Shown here one piece after another: positions 1-13,220 of a DNA stretch of 64,000 bases (positions within the stretch are counted from its first letter, which is position 1; every line of letters starts with the position of its first letter). The notes beneath the pieces were generated by a model. The model searched no databases, was not told where the DNA came from, and was given only the letters and a program-made list of their open reading frames with translations. The position numbers and the translations under genes were made by a program. The DNA comes from Poecilobothrus nobilitatus. Lineage: Eukaryota > Arthropoda > Insecta > Diptera > Dolichopodidae. Location: positions 69,068,416 through 69,132,415 of the forward strand of contig OX352774.1 of NCBI GenBank assembly GCA_947095535.1, given 5' to 3'.

Positions 1-654
1 TATGCGCATACAAATAAAAAATTTATGATTTTTATTTATTTAATTTTGTTAAAAAAAAAAAAAAAAAATGACTTTTAATTAAATAAAATATTAAAATATG
101 TATTTTGCAAAAATTATATGGAAATAATCAACTTGTATAAAATGTACTTTCATAGATCAAGTTTAAATCGCATCAATATAAATATTCATCAATTATATCT
201 TCATAATAACTTATTTACAATGTAATAAGTGAAAGAAAAATTATGATATCTATTGTTTACATACTTTCAGTGAAAATTAAAAATTTATCAATAAATGTAT
301 ATACATATATATATATATACTGTTTTTTTAACTTGGTACACCTGGTTATATTACGGATCTTAAACTTTTTCAAAATTTAGAACGATATTTTCTAAAACAT
401 TTTAAGTACACATACTTATAAGGCAACTATAAAGTCAATCTTTCAATTGCAAAATTAATATTCAGTAATATTTATCAATAAGTACATACCCAAATAAGGA
501 AAAAAGAATAATTTAACTTGCAGTTAAATAACTTTTTAACTTACAGTTCTAAAATTTAATCTCAAAAATTGTTGTTTTTGGTAAACATTTTTTTTTCTCT
601 TTTTCACTCCTATAAAAAGCATAGGGCATTCACTAAATCATTTATAATTCATAT
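1..654. other. A+T-rich non-coding sequence
   Basis: No gene or recognisable element. It contains a poly-A run near 51-68 and a short TA dinucleotide tract near 300-320. The last 50 bases may belong to the tail of the neighbouring SINE copy, whose outer limit is not sharp. Confidence 0.6.
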
Positions 655-960
655 TTGACTAAGGTTCAGTTTCTGCAATCAGTAGTTTCACTAAGCCGTT
701 CATTACTCAGTTGAAGTTGTACACGGTTGTGCAACTTTATTGAACGCAAATTAATATGTTTGTTAGTGCGACATCTATTATCTTGTAGAAGAATTATTTT
801 ATTTTTATTTAATTATATTATACTAATTATATGGTAATTATAAGAAAAATCTGTATGCATTATTATTTATAAGTCTACGAGTATTTAATTCAGCTGGTGT
901 TTCAATCTGAGTTTCGAATAGAAGACTGGTGTCTTAACCACTCCACCACATTTGCGGGAT
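655..960 (-). mobile_element. tRNA-derived SINE, family 2, copy A
   Basis: Read on the minus strand, the segment from about 960 down to 890 looks like a tRNA head. It has an A-box-like TGGTGGAGTGGTTAA, then a stem-loop region around CTTCTATTCGAAACTC, then a degraded B box. The body towards 655 shares blocks with the copy at 16555-16878: 'TTCAGTTTCTG' followed by 'AATC', and a long block beginning GTGCG(A/C)CAT(C/T)TATTATCTT that runs into AAGAATTATTTTATTTTTA. A shared tRNA-like head and shared body in two distant places is the signature of a Pol III-derived SINE. The 3' limit is approximate and I see no target-site duplication. Confidence 0.6.
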
Positions 961-1951
961 TTTAGGTAAATATAATAAGTTCTTATACTTATGCTTAAAA
1001 ATAACGAAGATGATCTCTTACAGTTTGGACTATGCAGTTATAAAATGAAAAATGCTTAATTAAATATATAATAGTTATAAATTGTATGTTACATTTTTAG
1101 TGCAATGTTTAAATATTTTAATACAACAATAATTTTTACAATTTTTTTCTGAATGATAACCAGACATTAGTCTATATATGGAGGTTTTTGATATATATAT
1201 ATATATAGAAAAAGAATATTTTTCATAAGAAAAGTCCTAATTAGGGTCTTAAAAACTTTAGTTGTAAAAAAAATTTAATTTCTTATTATACTCACGTGAT
1301 TTTAACAAGTAAAATTGAAGCAAAGAAAAATAAATTTGGTGGTATTATATAAAAAATTTACTTAATCTAGGAGCAATTAATCGGGGTTTACAATCTAACT
1401 AAATATATTGCTACAGTTTTTTTTGTTAAAACATTCTTTAGTTTTATTAGTTTTATATATATATAATATTATATATTGTATATACGATATAATTTAGTTT
1501 TTTTTGAATTATAAAACAATAAAAAAAAATATTAATTTTACACAAGTTAATCTAAAAATAAAAAAATAAAATAAATATGAGTCAATTTTATGAATAAAAT
1601 TTTTTTTTTATTTTTACAAAACAAAATCATGCCAACATTTTTAGATTTTTTTAAAGGATAAAACATAATTTTTAAACCCGTTGTTTATAAGTACAGTCAT
1701 TTAAAATATAAATATGACTAAAAAAAAAAAACAAAAAAAAACAAAAAACTAATGAAATATGATTATTTTTCTTAAAAGCTAAAAATAATTGTATTGAATC
1801 TATTTTTCATTGTGCAAAAGTTTTTTTTTTTTTTTTTTGATATTTATATTAACTCTACTAATATAATTTTTTTTAATACTGACCATTATAATTTTATTTT
1901 TACTTCCTGCTTTTTTTTATAATACATAATTATTTCTATTTATAATACTTA
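961..1951. other. A+T-rich non-coding sequence
   Basis: No gene seen. There are short TA tracts near 1192-1206 and 1456-1465, and many poly-T and poly-A runs. Confidence 0.6.
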
Positions 1952-2647
1952 TACAGAGTGTTACAAAATGACACTTACATATATAGAACAAGATGAAATT
2001 TAAGGGGGTCAACGTTAATCTTACCAAAAAAATTTGATGAATTTTAAAAAGATGAATTTTATTCTAAATCACTTCGGAAATATATAGATATTTTTAATGA
2101 TTTTTCATTTATAAAATAATTTGGTTCAGTTTTATGTCTATAAAATATCGGAACCATAGATATATCATAGCTAAAATTTAGAAAAATATAAAAATTCTAA
2201 AAACTTATTAAATTTAACTTCTAAAACGCAATCAATCAGATGTTATAAGATGTTATCCGAGGCGAGAATTATAAGAGTTTTTAAAAATTACGATTTAATC
2301 TACAAAATTTCATTTATCAAAATTACAACGTTATTTTTTAATGTCCCTCGTTTCGTTTTTTTTGTTTCATTTATACTTTTTAAGCATAATAAGTTAATTT
2401 TATCCTATTATATGCTTTTATATTAACTGGTCGGTGTCGGTTTATTTTAATTATATATATGATTCCGATTTTATAGACATTAAGCTGATCAAAACTTATT
2501 TTTAAAATGAAAAATCTAAAACAATTCGTTAAAAACCGTTAAAAATATACCGTATGTTTTTAAAATATTTTTTTTTGTTTGTTTTCACCTTTACTTTGCA
2601 GTTCTATACTCTTTCTTTACATCATATTCATTTCGAAACACTCTGTA
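1952..2647. mobile_element. TA-flanked MITE, Tc1/mariner-like ends
   Basis: A 692-bp element (1954-2645) is bounded by TA dinucleotides at 1952-1953 and 2646-2647. The left end reads CAGAGTGTTACAAAATGA. The reverse complement of the right end reads CAGAGTGTTTCGAAATGA, so 15 of 18 bases match. TA target-site duplication plus CAG(A/G)GTG-type termini is typical of non-autonomous Tc1/mariner-superfamily elements. No transposase is encoded inside. A related single end, CAGGGTGTTTTCTTATTC, occurs at 19541. Confidence 0.65.
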
Positions 2648-4075
2648 TGTAAGTATATTAGTTTATTGAATACAAAAAAAAAAAAAAAAACAAACAAACA
2701 AGCAAAGCAATAAAACAAAAAACAAAAAAAAAAAAAATATGTCAACTTTCTGAACAGAAAGTATCTTTATTATATTATTACTTTAATAAAATATTTTCAA
2801 TAATAAAAATATTAAGTTACTCTAACGAATTGATTGTTGCCATCTAAATATAATAATAACTACTTACTTTATAAATTTAATAGAATTATTTTATTATTAA
2901 TTTTCTTTTAAAGAAAATTTTTATTTTCAGCAATTTTTTTTACTGTACTAACAAAAAAAAAAAAAAACACAAAACGATTTTGTGTAGGTGGTTTTTTGTT
3001 TTATTCTCCTGTCTATCTGATTATTTAAAAAAAAAAAAAAAGTATATATTATTATATTAAGTTATTTTATTATACATACTTTTAATTTTAACAGATTTTT
3101 TTTTTTTCAATTAAAAAAGTGCTAATATATGTACACTATAGTTGTATTAATCCTTTTAAATACATTTTTTTTAAATCTAGGATCTAATTTATAGTTTTTG
3201 AAAATTTCCATTTCATAAATTTTGCAAATATGGCAGTTATTTTTTTAAAAGCTTTCATAAAAGCTAAGAGACTAAATTATAATGTTTTTTTTTTATAATA
3301 ATTGCCTTCTAAAATTAAATATATGGACATAAGTATATGTATTTAGAATTTTTCGAAAATAAAAGAAAAAGAAAAATATTTAATGAAGAAAAGACAAAAA
3401 GTTTTGCTGCTTTTATGAACTTATCCCCAACATTTTTGTTTGTAAACTGATTCTTATATTTTATCTGTGCTTAAACCTCTTACATTAAAAATAAAAATCA
3501 AGCTTATGAATTATTTATTTTTGATTTTTGAAACTGTTAGTTTGGAAAAAATAAAGAATATAAAAGTTTTAATTAGAGCTGTAGTACGCTTCTATTCGTG
3601 ACAGGAAAATCTATTATAAAAGGAAAATCTAATATGTGTTGCTTAAGATTTTCCTAAATCTGTTATTTAAAAGAAAATAAATAGGCTCTTCAGGGATATT
3701 GTTTTAAATAAACAAATAAAAACGTTATTATGTTCTTTTTTGAATAGGCACATTTGTATAAATAAATCCTGATTAAAGGTAAACAAGGTAAACAATAATT
3801 CTTTCTTTTTAAATATATACTTATTGATTCGATTCTTCTTCATTTTCTTCACCGAATACATCTACTATGGAATGCTTACGAATCTAAAAAACGTATTGTG
3901 TTCTGTTGAACGATTTTCTCATATCAGGACTTCTTTTTGTGACAGAACTTCTATTTCTATTGTATGTTTTGTACAAGGATAAAATCTTGGTTATATTTTT
4001 CCAGTTGTCTTATGATTACCAAAAAAATCATTGAGTTTTTGGACACATATATTTTGATAGTTTTGTTTTTTTTTT
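2648..4075. other. A+T-rich non-coding sequence
   Basis: No gene seen. It is dominated by A and T homopolymers (for example 2673-2690 and 2951-2966). The short minus-strand open frame at 3667-3861 is low-complexity (Lys/Phe/Ile-rich) and not credible. Confidence 0.6.
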
Positions 4076-4141
4076 TGTCATTTATTCTTCTAGAAACTTC
4101 AACAATTTTGTCATTTATTCTTCTACAAACTTCAACAACTT
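4076..4141. repeat. 33-bp tandem duplication
   Basis: Two adjacent copies of a 33-bp unit containing GTCATTTATTCTTCTA and AACTTCAACAA, differing at only a few positions. This is a recent small slippage or duplication event in non-coding DNA. Confidence 0.8.
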
Positions 4142-5444
4142 AGTCTTTTCTCATTCTATATCAATTTAAATTATCAATCCAATCACTAATTCAACAAACA
4201 ACACAACATTTTATACTTTCAAAATTCACATACCTCAAATTTATTTAAGGAAACGTCGACATGATGAAACATTTAACCAACCAATGTCCGAATTTCAAAG
4301 AGCATATATACATATATTCTTATAATCTGACCATTTGAACTCTTTGATTTGTTATTTTGTATATTTAAGTCCGGTTATCCAAATTTTTATCATATATGGT
4401 AAATGTGCTTTTAAAAAAGTATTACTTAAAAGAAAAACTTCTATTTATTGTTTTTTTGTTGGTGAAAATTCATACTTCTGTAATTCTCTCTTTTAAAAGT
4501 ATTTTGTTTCAAATCAGCATGATATCATTGAAGTTTCGATATCGATTTGTAAGTTTTTTTTTTTTTGCATTAATATATCTTAATATGGCTATAAGAAGTG
4601 AAAGGGAAGAAATGAAAATCTTTAACTAAACAATATTTTGAGTTTTTTATTTTTTTTTTTTTTTTTTTTATGTATATTTAGTTTTTCCTTGTAAACTATT
4701 TTACAACAATAACTGTTTGCCTGTTATGTTGTTCGTTATTTTTTTCTTCAAAAAAAAAAAACAAAAATGGTTTTTTTAAACATTGTTTTATTTTTTGTGT
4801 TCAATTTCATGTAAATTCAATGAAAAAACAAAAAAAAAGAAAAGTAAATTCACGAAAAATCTAAATAAGGATTTTGGGGAAAATTTTTGTTGCAGTAAAA
4901 AAATAAAAAAGCACCTATTGGGTAATGGGCTTGTTTTATATAATTCAAGAACACCTTACCTATTACAAATATACTTTTACCATAATAGGTAAAAAAAATT
5001 ATTTGAATAAAATTAACCGTTTTTTTTTTTTTTTACCTGTTGTATTAAAATTTAAGTAACTTTATGTCTATATTTAAAAAAAAAAATTTTTAATATAGCA
5101 CAAGACCAATTTAAGACCACCTATCAAAAAGACAGCAATTTTATTTTGTTTGTTAAATGGTTAAAAAAAAAAAAAAAATTGTATTTCCTTGTTTTGTGAA
5201 AACATAATATACATTTATATGGATCTATGTATATACATAATATATAGTATTGCCTTGTGAATTAAAATTACTTATATGTATACATTTAAATACTATGAGT
5301 GTCAAAATTACGTTAACATTTTTATTTTTTTTTATATTTGACACGGAAATCGTAATTGAATATATGCTTGTTTAATTATATAAAATGTTATTATTAATAC
5401 AAGGATATGTACAAAAAAATTATAATTTTTTTTTTAAAGCTATT
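4142..5444. other. A+T-rich non-coding sequence with spurious open frames
   Basis: Open frames at 4396-4629 and 4783-4992 translate to Phe/Leu/Lys/Ile-rich low-complexity peptides with no recognisable domain. I treat both as chance products of T- and A-runs. No RNA gene seen. Confidence 0.6.
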
Positions 5445-5500
5445 TGTGTGCCATCTATTAACTGACACAAGAATGATATTTATATTTAATTAATTATATT
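5445..5500. mobile_element. SINE family 2 fragment
   Basis: About 55 bp starting GTGTGCCATCTATTA and running through AAGAAT into TATTTAATTAATTAT resembles the body block of the SINE copies at 655-960 and 16555-16878. The tRNA-like head is absent. It is probably a truncated, diverged third copy. Confidence 0.4.
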
Positions 5501-7077
5501 GTTATATAATATTCTACTACACAAAGTACAAGTATTATGCACATATATGCCAACGGTTCTTGAAGCCCTTGCGTGAATATTTAACTGCAAATTAATTGCA
5601 CATATAGGGAAGTCGATATACTGAACAATGCACGTAGTTTTCATGTAAATATATATATATATGTACTATATATAGTTTAAATAACTTCATAACTACACAA
5701 AAGTAAAATAAATATATTAATTTCATAAACTTTTAATATTAAAGCAAAAATTTGGAATTTAAAGCCTAAAAGCGATTCGATTCGAAGCCTGAAAGCGATC
5801 TTCTCAAAAGAAGGAATAGTTTGGAAATCGTTAATAATTTTATGCCATATTTAGAAAATGAAAAATCGAAACAGCTCTTTTAAAATAACCTAATATATTA
5901 AAATTTATTTTTTATCTAAAAGTTTTTATCGAAAAGCCATGTTTTTATCTAAAGTGACATATCAAAAACTGAGCAACCTTTGATTAAAATCGACTATTTA
6001 AATTTTAAAAAGTACACTTTATGATTATTATTAATTACAAGAAAAATTGCAATATTAATTAAACATTTAAAATCTCTTCTAAAATAAATATAGAACAGTT
6101 TAATAAGCTCTTTTAATTATTATTAGAAAATAAAAAAAAAAACCAAGCAGTTCACTCACTTTTGACACTCATTGTAGATGTATATACTTAAATATATAAC
6201 ATATAATTAATTTATTCGAACCTTTTTCTTAATTTGGATGTGATTTATTCGAACCTTTATCTTAATTTTAAATGTAATGATTCTGTGTTGAAAGTTTTAA
6301 TTGAAATATTGATTGTGCATATTCAGATATTATAAAATTTTATTAAAATACACGTAAATGTTTGACTTGACTTCAAAAATGTGTTGTATTGGATAGACTT
6401 TTCATTAAAAGAAAAAGAAGGAAAACTCCATGAAAAGATTTTGCATGATGCTAAAACACAATTTTTCTGTTTAATTCACAATAAATTTCTTAATTATAAT
6501 ATGTTCATTCTTATCTTCGAACACTTCAGACTATAAGTATGTAAACTCCGGGTTGTTAAGTATTTAAATGATATTCCAATGCAGTTCTAACTCTTTCATT
6601 TAAGTATCAGATATATTTCTTAATACAAGCATTAATTAATTCATCATTTATCATTTAGAATTATCACTAACTGATTTAGTCATCATTTGCTTAGGTTAAT
6701 TTGTTAGTAAATAAAAACTAAAACTACATGATGGATGATTGGAAATTAAAAATCTAATAGAGAAAAATCAATCTCCTATTACGTATTGCAAAGGCATGCG
6801 ATTAAATTGCAATGCAAGATTAATAATACAGAGTACGAGTGTTGATCATGCTAGCATAAAATCTGGTTCTTAGTGTTAGTTTATTAACGCTGACTTTAAA
6901 AAGTGCAGACATTGCGTTTATCACTGTTTGCATACGTGATATAGGTAAAAATTTGCAGTAGTCCGTAGAATGATATAAGATACTAAAAAATTCAACAAAT
7001 TTGAAATTGTTTGAACTTTTCCTAATTCTTTGTCTCATTTGTTCGCGAAAAAAAGGTAAAATAATATCACTGCGAAT
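5501..7077. other. A+T-rich non-coding sequence, with a 33-bp duplication at 6211-6268
   Basis: No gene seen. 6211-6268 holds two copies of TTTATTCGAACCTTTNTCTT spaced 33 bp apart. A shorter repeat, AAGCCT(A/G)AAAGCGAT, occurs twice near 5762-5800. From about 6530 the base composition is less skewed, leading into the exon-like island. Confidence 0.55.
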
Positions 7078-7290
7078 AACTTACTGACTCAATATTTCAG
7101 CTGCCATTAAACGGCTTGACTGAGAGAATTGAAGTTAATCAAAGAAAGTCTATGGCGGAAATCTTTTTACGACGGAAGATGTATCAGATCAGCCCAAAGT
7201 TTCATATGAAGAAGTTGATGCCAAGGTATTAACTAACCATAAATTTTTAAACATTCTCTACAAAATTTTTTCTTACTCTTTCCCTTTTCC
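7078..7290 (+). other. Exon-like island, possible coding exon or TE relic
   Basis: A stretch of clearly more complex composition follows a good 3' splice-site context: branch-like TTACTGAC, then ATATTTCAG ending at 7100. One frame is open from 7078 to 7228 and includes the segment RKSMAEIFLRRKMYQ. A second frame is open from about 7136 and includes GGNLFTTEDVSDQPKVSYEE, which looks the more protein-like of the two. A possible donor (AAG then GTATTA at 7226) is weak. If spliced, the exon would be 125 nt (7101-7225). I do not recognise the protein. Because two overlapping frames both look open, this may be a frameshifted transposon remnant rather than a host exon. Confidence 0.3.
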
Positions 7291-9249
7291 TAATTCATTA
7301 CAGATTTTAAAGTTGGAAATAACAATAAATTATAAATTTTACTTTATTCAAGGGCTTATTAATACTGTAACATTTTCTAATGATAGGAACTAAACAGGTA
7401 AAATTGAAGTAGGAACTAAAAATATTGTCTAAACTTCATTTTAATTTTCTATAAAAATTTCAATAAGTTCGCCCAAATTTTTTGAGGACTTTTCCAAAAA
7501 AAAATTTAAGCATTATGTTATTAGATCAACTCATATAATATTTAAATAAATAACTGGGGAAACTATTAGAGTTTCAAATAATAGAATATTAACATAACAT
7601 CTCTAAGGTTTTACCACGGTTCAATAATTTTTTTTTTTTTTTTTTTACACAGTTAAAAAAAAACAATTTAAACATTTTTTCAATTTTGTTAACACAAGGT
7701 CGTTTCTTATACATTCTATATTTACATGCATTATACAGACATACAGACATATATAGAAAAATGATTTTAAATATTTTAACACTAGATATCTAATATTTGA
7801 TTATTTTAGGTAATGTAACACTATATATAATAACTAATAATTGTTTTGAAATAGTTAAAGTTTAAAAAAAAAAAAAAAAATTTAAAAGGTGTGGCCATTT
7901 TTATAATGATTTTGAATTAATACCAGTAACTATTATTAAATATAAATTGAGTAATTTTTATGTTAAAGCTCTTAATTTGAGATTTATTTTGATGAATATA
8001 TAATATATGATATTATATAATATGTATGTAGATATATATAAAGTGCATTGAAAAAGTAAAAGTAAATACAATCATAAGTTACTAATATATTATATTAGCA
8101 TTGTAAATGTCATATGTATGGTTTAGTTTCGATTGGAATTTAAATATTAAAAATGAAATTCTGGGCATTGCAAAATGCACAAAAAAAAAAACAATTATTT
8201 TCTATCACTTTTAATTTTAAGGGTTCAAGTATTTTTCTGACATTTGAAAAAGTATTCGGTATTACTTGAAGAAGTTGAAGCTCCATAGTAGGCGAGAGGC
8301 CTAACCTTTTTATCATAGACCTTCTTCATAAAATAAGTTTTTGTCAATTGCAAATACAACGCTTTGCAAATTTAACATTTGAAAATAAATAACCTTTTAC
8401 CGGTAAATTGAAATTTGCAAAATGGCTTTTTTGGAAAACGGCCTTTTAAAGAAATATATTTTTGCAATTTTGATTAAGTTTAATTCCTACCCCTTCCCAA
8501 CCAGATATAGCACTACACAAAAATATAGTTCTTCCACAAGGACATATTATTAATTACAGATTTATTTACTTTAAACTGTGTAGAAATTTTTTGAACAGAG
8601 ACGAGAATATATGTATGATGTATAGACAAAATTAAACAATTTGCCATATATTTCTATAACGTATTTTTTTTTTTGCAAATGTACTAAAAAACGGCATAAC
8701 AAAAGTACAAATAAAATAAAAATAAAAAAAAAAAGATAATTGCAGATAATTCTATAGATAGATTCTAGATTATTTTCTTTTTTTTTTTTTTGTTATTCTT
8801 CTCCACGTCACGTTTTCGATTAAAATTATAGGCGAGTATCTTACAGGTTTTTTTTTTTCTTTTTTACATTGTTAAAAGGTATATTTTCTTAATCATTATT
8901 TAAATCTAAATATTTGCAGTATATAACGATAAATAAATTGTTTGTTTATTTTTGATAATAATTATTTGTTTAAATTACAATTGAAAAAAAAAAAACAAAA
9001 CAAATGAAAAAAAAAAATTAAAATATTTCAAAAGCACTCATTCAAATTAAACTTTAAGATAAAGTCTAATAAATTCATATCCTCTCATGTTCTATAATGT
9101 TATTTATAAAATAAAGCAATAATTTTGTAAGTTTAGTTATTGATTATAGTATGTATTGTTTTATATTGTCATATTAAATTTTTAAAACCGTGTGATATAT
9201 TAAAATGCAAAGTAACCTGCAATAGATGGGAATTATTATGGGAGTTTGC
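7291..9249. other. A+T-rich non-coding sequence
   Basis: No gene or element recognised. There are several long T- and A-runs (7628-7646, 7864-7880, 8777-8791). The stretch 8220-8500 is slightly more complex but shows no open frame or repeat partner in the window. Confidence 0.55.
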
Positions 9250-9421
9250 AGGGAACATTATTTAACCAAGCAAAGAACTTTTACAAGTGGCGTGGCTGTA
9301 AAAGTCGTAAGGGGGGAATAACTCTACGACGTGTATGGGATTCGAACCGACACTACCTCGGTGTTTCCAGTATAATGTGGGGTTTTATACGCTCTTACCC
9401 ACTAAGCCACCGATGCCCCAA
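9250..9421 (-). mobile_element. tRNA-derived SINE, family 1, with intact A and B boxes
   Basis: On the minus strand the head starts GGGGCATCGG, followed by an A box TGGCTTAGTGGG (9398-9409) and a perfect B box GGTTCGAATCC (9338-9348). These are the internal Pol III promoter elements of a tRNA-derived gene. After the B box comes a conserved block that can fold back on itself, related to GTCGTAAG...CTTACGAC in the other copies, then GCCACGCCAC. The A-to-B distance is longer than in an ordinary tRNA, so this is not a functional tRNA. Four further copies of the family lie in the large inverted repeat at 39399-44714. This copy has the best-preserved promoter boxes. Confidence 0.75.
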
Positions 9422-12400
9422 AAAAAAAAAACAAAAATTTTTGAAAAAAAAGAAAATCTAACATTATTAGAAAAGCACTAAAAAAAAAATTATGACTCAT
9501 TCATTCCAGAAAAGAGTAATTATATTATAATATTTAATAGTTAATATTTCGTTATCTGGCCAATATTAGTGGGATTGCGTCAGATACATATTCCGAGGAT
9601 GAAGTGTTTTAAAATATTTTATATGAAATTTATCTTTGTTTTAAATTTTTAGAAACTGTTTAAATTTTTAATTTTTTTTTTTTGACAGACACGAAAACTT
9701 GATGATTTTTTTACAATGATTACCAACTATTGCAGGGTATATTTTTAAGCAGGTATTAGGGTATATTTAAAAGCATCTTGTATATGAGTGATATAAAATC
9801 TTTGAATTTGTTGAAATATATTTTCAATGAAGATGTGCTTGGTGCTGCAAGCTGTAAATATTTTCTTTAATATATTTAAGAACTTTTTTTAATAGATATC
9901 TATGTATGTATATAATGAAAAAAATATTTATTTAAAATACAAGAAGTATGTTTCAACATCTTGTTATAGCGATGATGTATAATTAATTACCTATATGACA
10001 TGGAATTCTCTTACAGATATAATCTTATTTAATTTCTAAATAAATTATTTTTAAATAATGATTACCATATTATAAATAAATTATGCAAAAATTTTATTAC
10101 CTGCGATATTCTTTTATTACTACATAATATTATTGTTCGTTTTTATATTTTTTTTTTTGTTTTTTTATTAATTTCATCCATAATAACACTTTATTAATAT
10201 ATTCTATACTCGTGAATTAAATTTTCAAATATAGATTTACTATTAATAAATTTATTGAACAGGTGCTAAATTAAGCTTTAACAATGATGTTGTTAACTAA
10301 CATTTTAATGTATTCGTTATATCGTCAATTTGTCTAGATTTTTTTTTAGACATAAGTAAATGTAAAACAAATATCAGAAAACTTTTGTATATAAAAATAT
10401 ATATATTTATATATATATACATATGCATACATAAAAACAATTTTTCTTTCAATAATAGTACCTGATTTTTTGGAGAATAATTTTAAAAATATTTATTCTA
10501 AAAATAGTTTACTATAACTTAAAGTATTTAGTTTGTGTTTATGACTATCTTCTTTTGAAATGTAAGCCAAAACAAGACAGAATTTAAACCAAATGTTTTT
10601 AAAGGCGCACATTTTTCAAAAGACAATAAAAACAATTTAGAAATGTGATTTGCACTAAACTTTCTTGAGTTTTCTGCGAATTATGTAGAAAAAAATGTGA
10701 AAAATCAAGAGATATTTTCTTTAGTTTTAATGAAACGTATTATAATTTAAAAAAAAACTGTTAATACGTCAATGCAATAACCATAATGTTGGAGTTTTAA
10801 TATTTACATTTTCCTTTGAAACAAAAAAATTTGTACAGGTGCCTAACTTACAGGTTTATAAAAATAATAAATTTTCAATTTTTTACGCCTAACTTAAAAC
10901 AGGTTAAACAGGTTATGGTACAGAAAAAATTTCTAAGATAGCTTATAATAATAATTTCAAAAGATCTTTTTTCTCTCAAAACTTTAAAGTTCTATGTAAA
11001 AACATTTCGGAGATAAGAAATCAAAATATTTTAAAATAGTTATAACGGTAAATTTCAATACTAAATATATATATAAATTTTTTTTTGACATTAATTTATA
11101 AATTCAATAATATGTTCTATTGTGTGACGTTTCTACATTACAAAAATATATTATACAGAAGTTGACATTTAAAAATAGAGTTTTCTTCCTAATTTGAGAC
11201 AAATGGACGTACAGAGTCATATAAGTAAGGAAATTTTTAAATGTCCTGAAAAGTGTTTGTTTATTTTTGCACTCTATGTATCCTCTTTAAATATTTTATC
11301 CTTAAATATTTTATCTATTTGCGTAAAAATTTTCTTGAAATATTCTTGTGAACATAAAAAGGAGAAGATGTTCATTTTAACCAAAATTTAACCAAATTTT
11401 TTTCATCTCAACTCAATTTTAATTTTAAGTATAAATTGACTCATGTTCTTATGACCATGAATATTCTAAAAGAAGCCATAACGAATTGAATTTTTGTTGA
11501 GTTTTTTTATGAGTTTTTTGGTCGTAACTTTTTACTGAAAGTTCATGTGCTCTAGCGACTTTAAGCTTTTTTTGGCATAACATTTTTTTTTTTTTTCGCT
11601 TTAGAAATTCAAAATTTGCATCCGGTTTTTATTTTAGATATATTGAAAATAAAGCAAATTAAATCAGCTTCACATGACATCATTTAAAAGTTGTTATTAT
11701 GTCACTTTTGAAAAATGAAGTAATTTATCTGCTTTTTTTGGAAAATTTAGGAAAAAAAACATGTTTACGCTTTCGTTAAAAAATTGTCTAATATTATGCA
11801 TAATATATATGTATGTTTGACAAATAAATTTTTTATTAACGTTCCTCATTATGGCACAACGATCGCTTAAAAAATTAACTTATGACTGAAATAAAAATGA
11901 ATTTTAAATGTTCGTTTCCTCAACATTTTCAATCATTTTTCAATTTGACAATTTGTAATTCGCCTGTACCTCCTATAAAAGTGAGAAAAGTAAAAAAAAA
12001 ATGAACTTCTTCCACTAAAACATATTTATAAAAATTTGTAAATTTTCTACCCAACGTTTGGTAACCCCACTCATTAGTTAAATATCAAAACAAAAATAAG
12101 TAAAAATTTTGCAAAAGCAAAAAAAAAAAACATATAAGGAATTAAAATTTTACGCTCTCTAATCAAAAATGCCTAAATTAAAGCTTTGAAAGTTTTTATT
12201 AAAATCAAAGTAAAACCTTGGAAAGTATTTGTGTAAATTATAATGAAAAAAAAAAAAATGTTTTCCAAATATAATAAAGTTATGTTTAGTTCAATTATTA
12301 TGCAAAATTAACTTTCAAACGTGCTTATTTAGTTGTTAGATTTCATTTAAATTTTTAATTTTTCTTTTTATAATTTTGTATTCTCATATAAATCACCTTT

Positions 12401-13197
12401 TTTTATTTTGTTTTTTCTTGTCTTTTATTATTATGTATATTTAACTCAGCAGGTGTAAATAATTATAAAGGTGGTTAATGATTATGTAAATTTCTTTTAT
12501 TTTTAATAAATGTTTTTTTTTTTTTGTAAAAAAGGAAATAAAATTAAGTGTTTATACATCACTCTTTTTTTTTTTTTTTATTTTTTTTTTTTAAAAGGCG
12601 AGGAGTTCATAAATCAAATGTTTGAAATGAAATTTATAGTGAAAATTACTATCGATGAATTACTAGTTAATATATGATATATATATGTATATGTATTTAT
12701 TTTGAATAAAATTGGAAAATTCTAGTTTACTATACCTTATAAAGTTCAATTTATTCTTAACTATATTTTTTTACCTTATCATAATCGTTGGTATAAATAA
12801 AGTATTGGAATCGGTTACAAAAAATGATTTTATAATACAAATTAACCATTACATTTTGAATCTATACCTCCTTGATTGAAAAATAAATCGTGAGTGTTTT
12901 AAAACATCATTGTATTTGTTTTCTACCACTGTTTATTTGCTTGTAGTCATTAGTCGCTGTGACAAACACTATATTCCATTAAAACCTACAGTTTGATCAA
13001 ATTAACTAAATTAATAACGGAATTATACAAAATACTTATTTCATTCCGTTTAAAGGTTAATGCTTATCATAGTTAGTTGTACAATATCTAATAGTAAAAA
13101 ATGTTTTCAAACCAAATACGCCAATGAACGCTGTCGTACGCTTCTTATATTCAGCCAAGTGTCAAAGTACAGTTAAATGTAATAAATTGTATACAAA
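9422..13197. other. A+T-rich non-coding sequence
   Basis: No gene, RNA gene or recognisable element. There are long homopolymers (12568-12592) and TA tracts (10405-10415, 12676-12688). The open frame at 11194-11391 is low-complexity and not credible. Confidence 0.55.
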
Positions 13198-13220
13198 TGC
13201 GTTTAATATATTAAACGCAG
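13197..13220. repeat. 22-bp perfect palindrome
   Basis: Bases 13198-13219 read TGCGTTTAATA followed by its exact reverse complement, with no spacer. The surrounding sequence is slightly more complex than the window average. It may be a dimeric protein-binding site or chance. Confidence 0.7.

Noticed and set aside
9690..9770. Small exon between TTTGACAG and GCAGGTATTA
   Set aside because: Stops in frame, weak donor and repetitive GGGTATATTT sequence; likely chance.
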